A stretch of 64,000 nucleotides of DNA from Lachnospiraceae bacterium (GTDB taxonomy: Bacteria > Bacillota > Clostridia > Lachnospirales > Lachnospiraceae): contig CAJTDX010000004.1 in NCBI GenBank assembly GCA_910575155.1, positions 62,001-126,000 of the forward strand, in the 5' to 3' direction. Positions within the stretch are counted from its first letter, which is position 1, and the number at the start of each line of letters is the position of its first letter. This document shows, in pieces, positions 26,183-35,500 of the stretch. The notes beneath the pieces were generated by a model. It saw only the letters and a list, made by a program, of their open reading frames with translations. It made no database searches and was not told where the DNA came from. A program made the translations under genes and the position numbers.

Positions 26183-26546
26183 AAATCGAGTGGATGATGC
26201 ATAATAGTATGAAAAGTCCCGTAAAGTTAATCCAGATATCCCGATAGGCTGTTTTTGCCAGTTCTTCCCTTAATCCGCTGAACCAGACATACACGAACGC
26301 TAACAACTGAGATGGCACATATGCAATCATATATCTGAACATCAGGGGTTTAAGGGGCAAATCCGTACACAGCTCAAAAGCTGCGATTCCAATCAGCAGA
26401 ATGATCGCCCGGTCTAATTCGTGCCAGTTGCCGCTGGGGTCTTCATAAATACCATTACCAAGATACAGAACACTGTTCAGCAATGTGATTACCGTATAAA
26501 TAATGGAATATACAGACACTATTGTTATCCATTTTTTCTTATTCAT
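26145..26546 (-). CDS. Four-helix membrane protein paired with a TetR regulator (DUF6608-like)
   Basis: A 133-residue protein with four hydrophobic segments: [54 protein letters not shown] and [19 protein letters not shown], ending in a lysine/arginine cluster. I associate this layout with DUF6608 family proteins of Clostridia, with moderate certainty. The start is placed at 26546 (MNKKKW) after GGAGG; an upstream ATG at 26582 would span that site. It lies 38 bases after the TetR-type gene and probably shares its transcript, so it may be the effector the regulator controls. Function unknown. Confidence 0.75.
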   Translation of the reverse strand: MNKKKWITIVSVYSIIYTVITLLNSVLYLGNGIYEDPSGNWHELDRAIILLIGIAAFELCTDLPLKPLMFRYMIAYVPSQLLAFVYVWFSGLREELAKTAYRDIWINFTGLFILLCIIHSIFMICKKKRKKAF

Positions 26547-26584
26547 GTTTTCCTCCAATTCCGACGTTTCGTCTACGTTCATGT

Positions 26585-27172
26585 TTAAACAGATCCAGGC
26601 TGACTGCCGGCGTCAATGTCTTTTAGCATGGCTTTGAACACCTGGACAATCATATTGTTTATTTCTTCGGCAGTAAAGATACACATATTTGTTGCGCAAA
26701 GCACCGCGATCCCATGCGTGTAAATCCATAAGTGGCGGTATAATTGTTCTGCCATTTCTTTTGGCAAATGATATTCTTTTTGTGTAGATAATAAAATATC
26801 GTTGTAATTGTCGTCAATCATGGGCATCAGACTGGCAACTGCAGGGGGCTGCGTCTGCTCTGTCATAAAGAGAAGCTGAAATAATTTTGGTTCCTGCATT
26901 GCAAAAAGAATATATTGTGTTCCAACACCTTTAAATGCCAATTCCTGTTCTAAGCCTGTTCTGACATATTCAGCATAAAGTGATTTTGCCGATTTTGTAA
27001 CTTCTTCCTGTACTTCTTCCATACTTTGAAATACGGTGAACACAGGTCTTGCAGAGCTGCCCAGTTTTGTGCCCAATGCTCTGGCAGACAGAGATTCCAT
27101 ACCGTGTTCTCTGATGATGTCCAGTCCGGCCTGTATAATTTGTTCCCGGGTAAATTTTGCTTTTGGCGGCAT
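26585..27172 (-). CDS. TetR/AcrR-family transcriptional regulator
   Basis: DNA-binding repressor-type protein of 195 residues. The N-terminal HTH is clear (FTREQIIQAGLDIIREHGME, SLSARALGTKLGSS, then PVFTVFQSMEEVQEEV). The C-terminal ligand domain is helical and of the WHG type (RHLWIYTHGIAVLCAT, about residue 150). The ATG at 27172 follows GGAGGT by 6 bases. It is the first gene of a two-gene leftward operon with the membrane protein. Its promoter (27235-27263) has AT-rich near-palindromic sequence overlapping the -10, a likely place for self-repression. The ligand is unknown. Confidence 0.92.
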   Translation of the reverse strand: MPPKAKFTREQIIQAGLDIIREHGMESLSARALGTKLGSSARPVFTVFQSMEEVQEEVTKSAKSLYAEYVRTGLEQELAFKGVGTQYILFAMQEPKLFQLLFMTEQTQPPAVASLMPMIDDNYNDILLSTQKEYHLPKEMAEQLYRHLWIYTHGIAVLCATNMCIFTAEEINNMIVQVFKAMLKDIDAGSQPGSV

Positions 27173-27234
27173 ATCATGACCTCCCTGATTGGAAATAAGT
27201 GTTTTGCAACATATGTATTAAAACGATTGATTTA

Positions 27235-27263
27235 ATTATATGCATAATATGTGTCTGTGTCAA
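27235..27263 (-). promoter_or_regulatory. Consensus sigma-A promoter of the TetR operon with possible operator
   Basis: On the reverse strand TTGACA (27263-27258), a 17-base spacer and TATAAT (27240-27235): a full match to consensus. The segment attatatgcataatat (27235-27251), an imperfect palindrome around ATGCAT, spans the -10 and part of the spacer and is a candidate TetR operator. Confidence 0.75.
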
Positions 27264-27450
27264 TAGATTTTATAAAATTTTCCAGTCATATAATAATTAT
27301 GTAAAGCGAGGGATACGGATGGCGGGAATGCCAGTTGAGTTCTACAGGAAAAGATAGAATATTTTTGAAATGTATGTTAAGATAAAGTTGAATTAGATAA
27401 TAAATGAAAATTAATCTGATGATATTAAAATAAGCAGGGGATGGCAGATT

Positions 27451-28413
27451 ATGGGAAAACTGGCTTTGACGAATACGCCGTATGACGATGTGTTCAGGAC
27501 GCTTATGAATGATTGCAGCAGCCTTATTATTCCGGTTATCAATGAGGTATTCGGGGAAGAATATACAGGGGATGAAGAAATTGTTTTTTCATCAAATGAA
27601 CATTTTCTGAACCGTCAGGACGGGCAGGAAATTGAGAAAATCACGGATACCACCTTTAAGGTAATAGGAGATGAAATAAAAAAATATCACTGGGAATGCC
27701 AGAGCGCCGCAGATAATAGTATGCTTGTGCGGTTTTTTGAGTACGATACGCAGATCGCCCTGGATGAAGGCGAGGTGACGGAAGATATTCTTACGGTAAC
27801 ATTTCCACATTCAGCGGTGCTTTATCTTCGATGTAATAAAACAACGCCGGACAAATTGAAAATAAAAATGATAACATCAGGAGGGACTGTTACGTATCAT
27901 ATTGAGGCAATGAAATGTCAGAATTACACATTAGAGGAAATATTTGCAAAAAATTTGCTATTTTTGCTGCCATTTTATATTTTTTCTCACGAAGGAAATT
28001 TTAAAGTATATGAACAAGATGAAACGAAGTTGGAAGAGCTGAAATTGGAATATGCCAGGATCAGAAATGAATTGGAAAAGTTATTACAAAAGGGAAACAT
28101 TAACGAGTATACAAAATGTACCATTATAGATATGTCGAATAAAGTATTGGAACATATTGCGCAAAAATATGAATCCGTAAAGGAAGGAGTGAAATCTGTT
28201 ATGGGAGGAAAAGTTCTGGAATATGAGGCAAAAACGATAAGAGAGGAAGGAAGAGAGGAAGGAAGAGAAGAGGGAAGAGAAGAGGGAAGAGAAGAAGGAA
28301 TCAGGGGGACGGTTTCTGTATTAAAAGACCTGGGAATCCCAATACAAACAATCTGGAGCAAAATCCAGGAAGAATATAAGTTGAGTCCGGAATCCTGTAA
28401 AAAATATCTGTAG
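27451..28413 (+). CDS. Rpn-like PD-(D/E)XK nuclease/transposase-family protein with REEG repeats
   Basis: Belongs to the Rpn/PD-(D/E)XK transposase-like family common in Lachnospiraceae. The N-terminal nuclease-like domain shows TPYDDVFRTLMNDC, a likely metal-site pattern of TDTTFKV followed by the ECQ motif in YHWECQSAADNSMLVRFFEYD, and LYLRCNKTTPDKL. A helical linker follows (about 190-260), then five REEG units encoded by 12-base repeats, and a C-terminal segment VLKDLGIPIQTIWSKIQEEY that resembles the small helical end of the family. 320 residues, no frameshift. Family knowledge: Rpn proteins have been linked to DNA cleavage and recombination and some to phage defence; the role of this one is not known. 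A terminator follows. Confidence 0.85.
   Translation: MGKLALTNTPYDDVFRTLMNDCSSLIIPVINEVFGEEYTGDEEIVFSSNEHFLNRQDGQEIEKITDTTFKVIGDEIKKYHWECQSAADNSMLVRFFEYDTQIALDEGEVTEDILTVTFPHSAVLYLRCNKTTPDKLKIKMITSGGTVTYHIEAMKCQNYTLEEIFAKNLLFLLPFYIFSHEGNFKVYEQDETKLEELKLEYARIRNELEKLLQKGNINEYTKCTIIDMSNKVLEHIAQKYESVKEGVKSVMGGKVLEYEAKTIREEGREEGREEGREEGREEGIRGTVSVLKDLGIPIQTIWSKIQEEYKLSPESCKKYL
28240..28299 (+). repeat. Five in-frame 12-base repeats encoding REEG
   Basis: Five consecutive 12-base units of the form aga-gar-gar-gga (28240-28251 to 28288-28299) differ only at silent third positions. Unit changes would keep the frame. Confidence 0.9.
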
Positions 28414-28434
28414 AATATGCAATGAAAGTTACTT

Positions 28435-28477
28435 AAGTCGGGATAGCCGTGTATTTAACGGCGTTATCCCGGCTTTT
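28435..28477 (+). terminator. Terminator of the Rpn-like gene
   Basis: A long stem pairs aagtcgggatagccgt (28435-28450) with the complementary stretch ending ggctt (28458-28475), with one G-U pair and a small bulge, around a 7-base loop, then tttt. Confidence 0.8.
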
Positions 28478-28626
28478 CCTGTTCTATTCAGGAAATAATT
28501 TGCCACACTCAAGTATAAAGCGTCTTTCCTATAGAACAATAATATGCGCATCCGCACAAACGAAATATCATGTATCGCGGCGGCAGTCAGTGCAGCCAAA
28601 GGTGTAAAGCCTTCAACTTAAAAAGG

Positions 28627-30183
28627 TCAGTGTTCGGCTGCGGAGTTCTTCAGCCCTTCTTCACAAATGGAAACTGCTTCCTCAAGTCCGCATTCATCCA
28701 AAGCTTTCAGATAATCCTCATACTTCGAAAAAGGTATGGCGCCGCTGATAAAATTAGCCGTATATTGATATACAACATTGTTTAATGCATTTGAGATCTC
28801 TGAAATCCGCTCCCTCTGTTCAAGTGAAATCGGCAGGTTTTCCGGAAGCAAATATGCGGAGTCTCCTTCGCTCCAGACCTCGCACATGGCAATATCGTTT
28901 GCGGGGAGGGACTGCTGCTCGCGTTTCCAGTCGATATAGGCAGAGGCGAAACCAGGCGTAAAGGTATAGAATTTCAGCGCCTGGGTAAAGCTTAAACCCT
29001 CCGGGTTATTCAAAATTAAATCTGTAAACTGCGGCTCATGATCCTTATCTAAAGTATAAGTCTTTCCTTTTGTTCCATAACTGGCAAAAAGCGATCCTTC
29101 TTCGGAAAAGAGATAATCGATCCATTGCAGGGCCAGCGCAGGGTTTTCACATTCGCTGCTTAAGGCGATGCAGTTGTCTGAATAACTGACCGGATGCTGC
29201 AGGTGCAGAGTATCGCTGGAATTCTGTTTTGGCGGGGCTGCTGCGACAACGGCGGCCTCCGGCGTGTCAAAGGAGAGCGCGGAGGGCATCGTATATAATC
29301 CGTGCCATGCGCCGTAAGCTTCGGCCTGGATGACTTCCAAAGGCGTATAAACAGGCTGCCCGGTAACAAAATTAGGATCAATCAGTCCCTTTTTGTACCA
29401 GCGGTTTAAAAGTTTCAGATAAGATTGCCATCCCTGTTCGGCAGGTCCGAAGAAAACAGCGCCGTCTTTCTGGAAAAAGCCGGAACTCACCCCAAAGCCG
29501 GCATTTAAAGCATCGTTTTGCATAAATCCTGTAGCGGGCAGATATAAAGGAGCTGCGATATTCTTTTTTTCTTTGAACGCCGTTAAGACTGTTTCCCAGT
29601 CGTCATAAGTAACCGGGACTTCCAGGTTCAGCTCGTCCAGCCAGTCTTTTCGTAGCTGCAGCCCGGCAAAAGTTTTCTGTCCTTCCGTTTTCAGAGAGTA
29701 GATCGCGGCGATGCGGCCGGAGGAGGTATAGGCAATATCGTGGTACTCAGGTTGTTGGATCAGCCGGTAATAATTGGGAGCGTACTCTTTCACCAGATCC
29801 GTGAGATCCAGGGTCAGTCCTTCGGTCAGACATTTTTCAGGAGACGCGCCGTAAAACTGGTAGATCTGATTCCGGTCAAGTAAGTCCGGGGCAGTGCGGC
29901 TGCTTTTTCCAAATTGATAAAAGGCCTGGAGATCCTTGGAAGAGGTGCAAAAATTGATATGTATGTTCGTACGTTGTTCCAGTTCCCGGAAGAAGTCGGT
30001 TTGATTCAGATCGCCATTACAGACGCCGTACAGCTCTTTGTCATATTGGACAAGATAAGTAAGGGATGCTTTGGGAGACGCAGGGGATGAGTCGCGGCGC
30101 CAGCCGGGATACACAGCAAGGGTAAAAATAACTGCGGTAAAGAAAAAAACTGCTCCAATTATAAATTTTTTCTTTATTTTCAT
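28627..30183 (-). CDS. Extracellular solute-binding protein, family 1-like (sugar/oligosaccharide type)
   Basis: Membrane-anchored binding protein of 518 residues. The N-terminus KIKKKFIIGAVFFFTAVIFTLAV is a signal or anchor without a lipobox cysteine, unlike most Gram-positive binding proteins. The mature part has the usual two-lobe features (PDLLDRNQIYQFYGASPEK, LEVPVTYDDWETVLTAFKEK, NRWYKKGLIDPNFVTGQ, ENPALALQWIDYLFSEEG, and FTPGFASAYIDWKREQQSL), close to the LplA/YtcQ group. AGGAGG precedes the ATG. It is divergent from a membrane AraC regulator, and no permease genes are in the window. It may work with permeases encoded elsewhere or present a ligand to the sensor next door. Confidence 0.82.
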   Translation of the reverse strand: MKIKKKFIIGAVFFFTAVIFTLAVYPGWRRDSSPASPKASLTYLVQYDKELYGVCNGDLNQTDFFRELEQRTNIHINFCTSSKDLQAFYQFGKSSRTAPDLLDRNQIYQFYGASPEKCLTEGLTLDLTDLVKEYAPNYYRLIQQPEYHDIAYTSSGRIAAIYSLKTEGQKTFAGLQLRKDWLDELNLEVPVTYDDWETVLTAFKEKKNIAAPLYLPATGFMQNDALNAGFGVSSGFFQKDGAVFFGPAEQGWQSYLKLLNRWYKKGLIDPNFVTGQPVYTPLEVIQAEAYGAWHGLYTMPSALSFDTPEAAVVAAAPPKQNSSDTLHLQHPVSYSDNCIALSSECENPALALQWIDYLFSEEGSLFASYGTKGKTYTLDKDHEPQFTDLILNNPEGLSFTQALKFYTFTPGFASAYIDWKREQQSLPANDIAMCEVWSEGDSAYLLPENLPISLEQRERISEISNALNNVVYQYTANFISGAIPFSKYEDYLKALDECGLEEAVSICEEGLKNSAAEH

Positions 30184-30201
30184 AGGAAACCTCCTGTTTT
30201 G

Positions 30202-30215
30202 ACACTATAATGTGT
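30202..30215. promoter_or_regulatory. Palindromic element in the divergent promoter gap
   Basis: ACACTATAATGTGT has inverted ACAC/GTGT arms around TATAAT and sits between the two divergent genes (gap 30184-30276), which is packed with TATAAT-like boxes on both strands (TATAAT 30216-30221 and TATACT 30231-30236 on plus). I cannot assign one promoter pair with a good -35. The palindrome is a plausible operator. Confidence 0.4.
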
Positions 30216-30276
30216 TATAATAAAATCTATTATACTACAAATTTTGGGAAAGTGGGAAGTGGATGGGAGGAAATTT

Positions 30277-32499
30277 ATGAAGCCAAATTATTCTAAAATT
30301 CTTACGTTCCGTTCTTTTTTAACTTCTTATATTCTGGTGTGCGCAATTTTGCTGGGGATTACCGGGGTAGGATATGCGGGATCTATGGTCAGTCTCAAGC
30401 AGGAGCGGGAACGATTTGCAGATCTGCAGGTAAGGGAGATTTCACAGCAGGTTGCAGATTATATAGAACGAACCTACCAGGCATTTGACGTTTTAGAGGC
30501 AGAACAAAAATTTCAGGAAGCCGCACAGTTCAGCGGAGAAGCGGGACCTCAGGAAATTATGGACGCCCTGCGGTTGAAGCTTCTGATGTCCAGACTGGAT
30601 GCTAAAAACGGCCTCTATCAGAATCTGCATGTATTTTTTGTAAAAAGCAACTCCCTTGTGTCAGCAGAAACCCAGCGATGGGAGGGAACGACGGGCATTG
30701 ATTTTTTTTGCAGGCAGTATGGACTTGAAAAAGAGGAATTTGACCGCATGATGCATATGGAAGACGGCAGATATTATGCGGTTTTGAAAGGATCTGTGAT
30801 CTGGTTTTTTCAGCCGGTGTATGAAGAAGGGGAGCTTTTGGCGGTCATTTTTGCCGAATATAGCGGAGAGCGGCTGATCGGGGATAAAGGGTATGAAAAT
30901 ACCATTTTACTGCATACGCAGGAGGGGGACAATCTCCTGTGTGCGGGAAACCTGCCGGAAGACGCGCTCAACGGGGTTTTGGCGGAAACTGTCGGCGCAG
31001 AGAAGAATATTCATAAAATAAAGATTGCAGACAAGACATACGTTGGGATTGGCGCGCAGATGGAGCTGTTTCATATGATGCTTTATGTATTGCTGCCGGA
31101 GTCCGAATATTTCAGTCAGTTCAGGCGCGCAGTGGTGATTCTTATCGCAGAATTTTTCTTTATGGCAGTTTTGGCCGCCCTGCTTTCCTGGTATCTGTCC
31201 CAGAAGATGTATGTTCCTGTGGGAAATCTGATTCAGGATAATCACAGACTGCGGGGGCATATTAATAAGAACAGCCGTATATTGCAAAATCTGGGGCTGG
31301 TTCACTATCTGGAAGGCGTGGAACAGGCGTTTCCTCCTCCTGGAAGCGACGTCCGTGGGCAGCTTACAAACGAAGACGGTGAAGAGTATTATCAGATGGC
31401 AGTCATTGTCCCGGAAAAGAAAGAGGACGGTTTCAGGCCGCTGATGCAGAAAGGGCAGGGAGAAGAGAATCCTGCCTGGCTTGTGGTCTGGGATATTCTG
31501 AAAGAACGTATATTTGGAACATATCAGGGACTGGTGCTGCCCGTAGGACGGCAGTATGTTATCATAGTCAGCCGCAGGAAATCTGAGGAGGGGGACAAAG
31601 AACGTCTGAGAGAGATGTTTGAGGAAACTTCCAGGATCTTTCAGGAATTGTTTCAGGTGCCAGTCTGCATTTTGGTTGGCGTGAAGGAGCACGGCTTCGA
31701 CCAGATGAAGCGGGTGTATGATTCTTTATTAGAGGGCGTATTGTATCTGGATTTCTGGCATCAGGACGGGGAGCGCAGAGCAGGCGTATATATGTACGGA
31801 GAAATCATTCAAAGCGAGGGTAATTTTCAGTTTTCTGATTATATTAATGGCAGCAAAAAGCTGTTAAACTGCCTGGAGAGCGAGGATTTTCATGGAGCGA
31901 ACCGGGAACTGGATTTGTTGTTCCAAAAGACGTTTCCCAAAAATCAGAAATATTTAAAGTATAACCTCTACCGGATGTATGGTCTGATTGGCATACTGAT
32001 TACTGTGTTAAATACCTCGGCAGATGAAGAAGAACAGAAGTTTTACGATTCACTGCACTGCGAAGAACGTCTGTTCCGCATTCAGTCTATGGATGAACTG
32101 GTAAAGGAGAGCCATGATATTTTTGAGCGCATGATCCAGTATAAGGAAAACAGTGCAGCCGAGAAAAAACCGGAATGGCTGGAAGAGATGCTCGACTATA
32201 TCCGGGAACATGCCGCAGATTATGATTTGAATGTGTCTTCCCTGGCAAACCGTTTTGGAATGAGCGTACCGCACTTAAGCAGAAGCTTTAAAACGTGGAC
32301 AGGCATGGGCGCATTGGAATGTATTCACAGGGCAAAAATTGAGTTGGCAAAAGAAATGTTAAAAAATGACTGCTCTGTAAAAAATGCCGCATTCTTTGTT
32401 GGTTATTCCGATATGCAGGCGTTGACGCGGGCTTTTAAGCGGTACGAGGGCATAACGCCCAGCCAGTATAAAGAGCTGGTATCAAAAAATGAAGTATAA
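30277..32499 (+). CDS. AraC-family regulator with membrane-bound extracellular sensor domain
   Basis: One-component transmembrane regulator of 740 residues. A first membrane helix (FLTSYILVCAILLGITGVGYAG, about 12-33) leads to an extracellular region of about 255 residues of Cache-like look (QVREISQQVADYIERTYQAFD). A second helix (VVILIAEFFFMAVLAALLSWYL, about 290-312) and a cytoplasmic linker follow. The C-terminal AraC HTH pair is clear (LNVSSLANRFGMSVPHLSRS, then SVKNAAFFVGYSDMQALTRA and YEGITPSQYKEL). The start at 30277 follows GGGAGG; an ATG at 30244 lacks a site. The arrangement with a divergent binding protein and the GH3 gene 74 bases downstream suggests it senses a sugar and switches on the glycosidase. 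Confidence 0.88.
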   Translation: MKPNYSKILTFRSFLTSYILVCAILLGITGVGYAGSMVSLKQERERFADLQVREISQQVADYIERTYQAFDVLEAEQKFQEAAQFSGEAGPQEIMDALRLKLLMSRLDAKNGLYQNLHVFFVKSNSLVSAETQRWEGTTGIDFFCRQYGLEKEEFDRMMHMEDGRYYAVLKGSVIWFFQPVYEEGELLAVIFAEYSGERLIGDKGYENTILLHTQEGDNLLCAGNLPEDALNGVLAETVGAEKNIHKIKIADKTYVGIGAQMELFHMMLYVLLPESEYFSQFRRAVVILIAEFFFMAVLAALLSWYLSQKMYVPVGNLIQDNHRLRGHINKNSRILQNLGLVHYLEGVEQAFPPPGSDVRGQLTNEDGEEYYQMAVIVPEKKEDGFRPLMQKGQGEENPAWLVVWDILKERIFGTYQGLVLPVGRQYVIIVSRRKSEEGDKERLREMFEETSRIFQELFQVPVCILVGVKEHGFDQMKRVYDSLLEGVLYLDFWHQDGERRAGVYMYGEIIQSEGNFQFSDYINGSKKLLNCLESEDFHGANRELDLLFQKTFPKNQKYLKYNLYRMYGLIGILITVLNTSADEEEQKFYDSLHCEERLFRIQSMDELVKESHDIFERMIQYKENSAAEKKPEWLEEMLDYIREHAADYDLNVSSLANRFGMSVPHLSRSFKTWTGMGALECIHRAKIELAKEMLKNDCSVKNAAFFVGYSDMQALTRAFKRYEGITPSQYKELVSKNEV

Positions 32500-32573
32500 C
32501 GGCAAAAGCCGATTCTTTTCCCCACAGGAAAAATAATTTAATATAACCATAAAAATCCTAAGGAGGGAAAATA

Positions 32574-35500
32574 ATGCGAAGAGCAAAAAGATTTCTGGCG
32601 CTTGCTTTGGCGGTAAGTATAGCATTTCCTGCAGGGCAGACAGCATTTGCAGCAACAACTTCCAATGAAGTGTCAGAACGGGAAAAACAGAACGCAGCGC
32701 TTGCGAGAGAAGCAGGTGCAGAATCTATGGTATTATTGGAGAACAACGGGGTGCTGCCTGTTAGTTCCAAAAAACTGGCGTTGTTCGGCGGCGGAGCTGT
32801 GCGGACAGTCAGAGGCGGTACAGGTTCCGGCGATCCGTTTAACGGCGGTCTTTCCGGCGGCGGCGATGCAGCGGTTAACCAGAGTGAACGTTACAATATT
32901 AATATCCTCACTTCTTTTGAGAAGGCTAAGTATGAGATCACTACAGCGGACATATTAAAAGAGTACGCGAAAGGTTATGACGAGGCATATGTAGAAGCAG
33001 CAGGAAATCCAATGTCTACATTTGTATATCCCGAATTGGAGTTTACAGATGAGCAGCTTAAGAAAGCAAAAGAAGGTACAGATACGGCAATCTATGTTAT
33101 TTCCAGAAACGCCGGAGAAGGCGCAGACCGCAATATGAAGACAGAAACAACGGTTACTGGAGACGACGGACAGGCAGTTACCTTTGAAATTGGCGATTAT
33201 GAGCTTACCAATGTGGAAAAGGATAACCTGAGACGTGTATCGGCAGCGTTTGAAAATACAATTGTTGTATTGAATGTCGGCGGTGTTATCGATACAAAAT
33301 TCTTTAATGAAATTAAGGGTCTGGATGCTCTTCTGCTGATGGGCCAGGCTGGTCAGGAAGGCGGAAACGCCCTTATGGATGTTATCAGTGGTACGGTGAA
33401 TCCGTCCGGAAAACTGGTTGCAACCTGGGCAAGGGATTATAAAGATTATCCGGCAGCCGGAAAGTTTGCGGGACAGGATGGCGACAGCATGAACGAGTTT
33501 TATGAGGAAGGCATCTATGTAGGTTATCGTTATTTTGATACCTTTGGCATTAAGCCTGCTTATGAGTTCGGATATGGACAGTCCTATACTGATTTTGATA
33601 TTGAAGTAACAGAGGTGAAAGCCGATGCGAATAAAGTTACCGTAAAGGCTGTAGTGACAAATACCGGCTCTACATACAGCGGTAGAGAAGTTGTTCAGGT
33701 TTATTTCTCAGCTCCCGATTCCAAAGAGGCGGAAAAAGAGTATCAGCAGCTTGCAGCTTATGGAAAGACAGACGAACTGAAGCCGGGACAGTGCCAGACT
33801 CTGGAACTGAGCTATGACGTATCAGAAATGGCTTACTATAATGAGGCAAAGGCAGCTTACATATTAGATGAAGGAACTTACTATGTGCGTGTTGGTAATT
33901 CTTCACGTAATACCAGGGTTGTCGGCGCACTGAAGGTGAATGGCACAAAAGCAGTAGAGCAGCTTTCAAACCAGATGGAAGTTCCAAAAGACCGCGAACT
34001 GAACGAGTGGTCAAAAGCAGGTAATTCTCCTTATTCTTATAAGAAAGAAAAATCTGAAATGGCGGAAGCAGACAAGAAGGCAATTGTGATTGACAGCAGC
34101 GCTATTACCACAAAAAACAGCAAATCACCATATGAAGACGAAAAAGTAACTACTTATACAACAGACAAAAATTATAAAGCAATTCAGGCATATGAAACAG
34201 TAGAATATGTAGAAGAAAAAGATGTCACTCTGCTGGACGTATATAACAAAAAAGCTACGATGGAAGAGCTGGTAGCTCAGATGAGCCTTGAAGAGCTTTC
34301 CAAGTTAAACTGCGGAAGCGGCTGGGGTGTTGCAAATGAGAACAACCCGATCGTAGGATCCAATTCATCAACCGTACCAGGCGCGGCAGGCGAGACAGTT
34401 GCTTATGAGAAATATAAAATCCCAAGCATTGTTTCGGCAGACGGCCCTGGCGGTATTCGTGTAAAACAGAAATATGAAGCGACCATTGAAGGAACCGATA
34501 AAAAAGAAACTTATTACCAGTATGCAACCGCATGGCCGGTTCACTATGTGCTGGCACAGAGCTGGGATACAGAATTACTGGAGCGCGTAGGAAAAGCGTT
34601 CAGCGTAGAATGTGCAGAGCTGAATATTACAACACTGCTTGGTCCTTCATTAAATATCCACAGAGATCCGCTGTGCGGACGTAACTTCGAGTACTTTGGT
34701 GAAGATCCTACCGTTGCAGGTACGATGGCGTCAGCAATCACTAAGGGAATACAGAGCGAGCCGGGCGTAGGCGCATGTCTGAAGCATTATGCTGCAAACA
34801 GTCAGGAAACTGACCGTTCCGGAACAGATTCTGTGATCAGTGAGAGAGCATTGCGTGAGATTTATTTGAAAGGATTTGAAATTGCAGTTAAAGAGTCTCA
34901 TCCAACCTCCATCATGACTTCTTATAACCAGATTAATGGCGTGCCCACTGCAGATTCCTATGATTTATGTACAAATCTGGCACGCGGAGAGTGGGGCTTT
35001 AACGGATTGATTATGACAGACTGGAACGGCGGAGTATCTCATGCTTCTCAGTCTATGCATGCAGGTAACGATTTGATTATGCCGGGCGGATCTTCCAAGG
35101 CAAGTGAAATTATGCTGGGCGCTATGGATGTTGCACCGGTATTTGATGAAAACGGTCAGATTGGACTGAAAGATGCATTGATGTTCATGTTTACTTATCA
35201 GGAAGCTGCATGGAATGACTTTGAAGTAAAAGCAGATGGTAAAGAGACCGTAATAGCTACATTGGGCGGCAGCCATAAAGCAACTGTTGACGGAAAAAAT
35301 GTTCTGGTTGACGGCAAACAAATTTTCCTGGAATATCAGGCAAATATCTGGTGGCCAGGCGGAGAATATAAGAATCCGGTAACAACCGATGTTGCTGAGG
35401 TAAGCGCAGATGGAAAATCCATTACCTATAAAGGTAACTATAAGGAGAATAACAATATCTGTCTGGGCGACGTGCAGAAGAGCGCAATCAACAACCTGAA

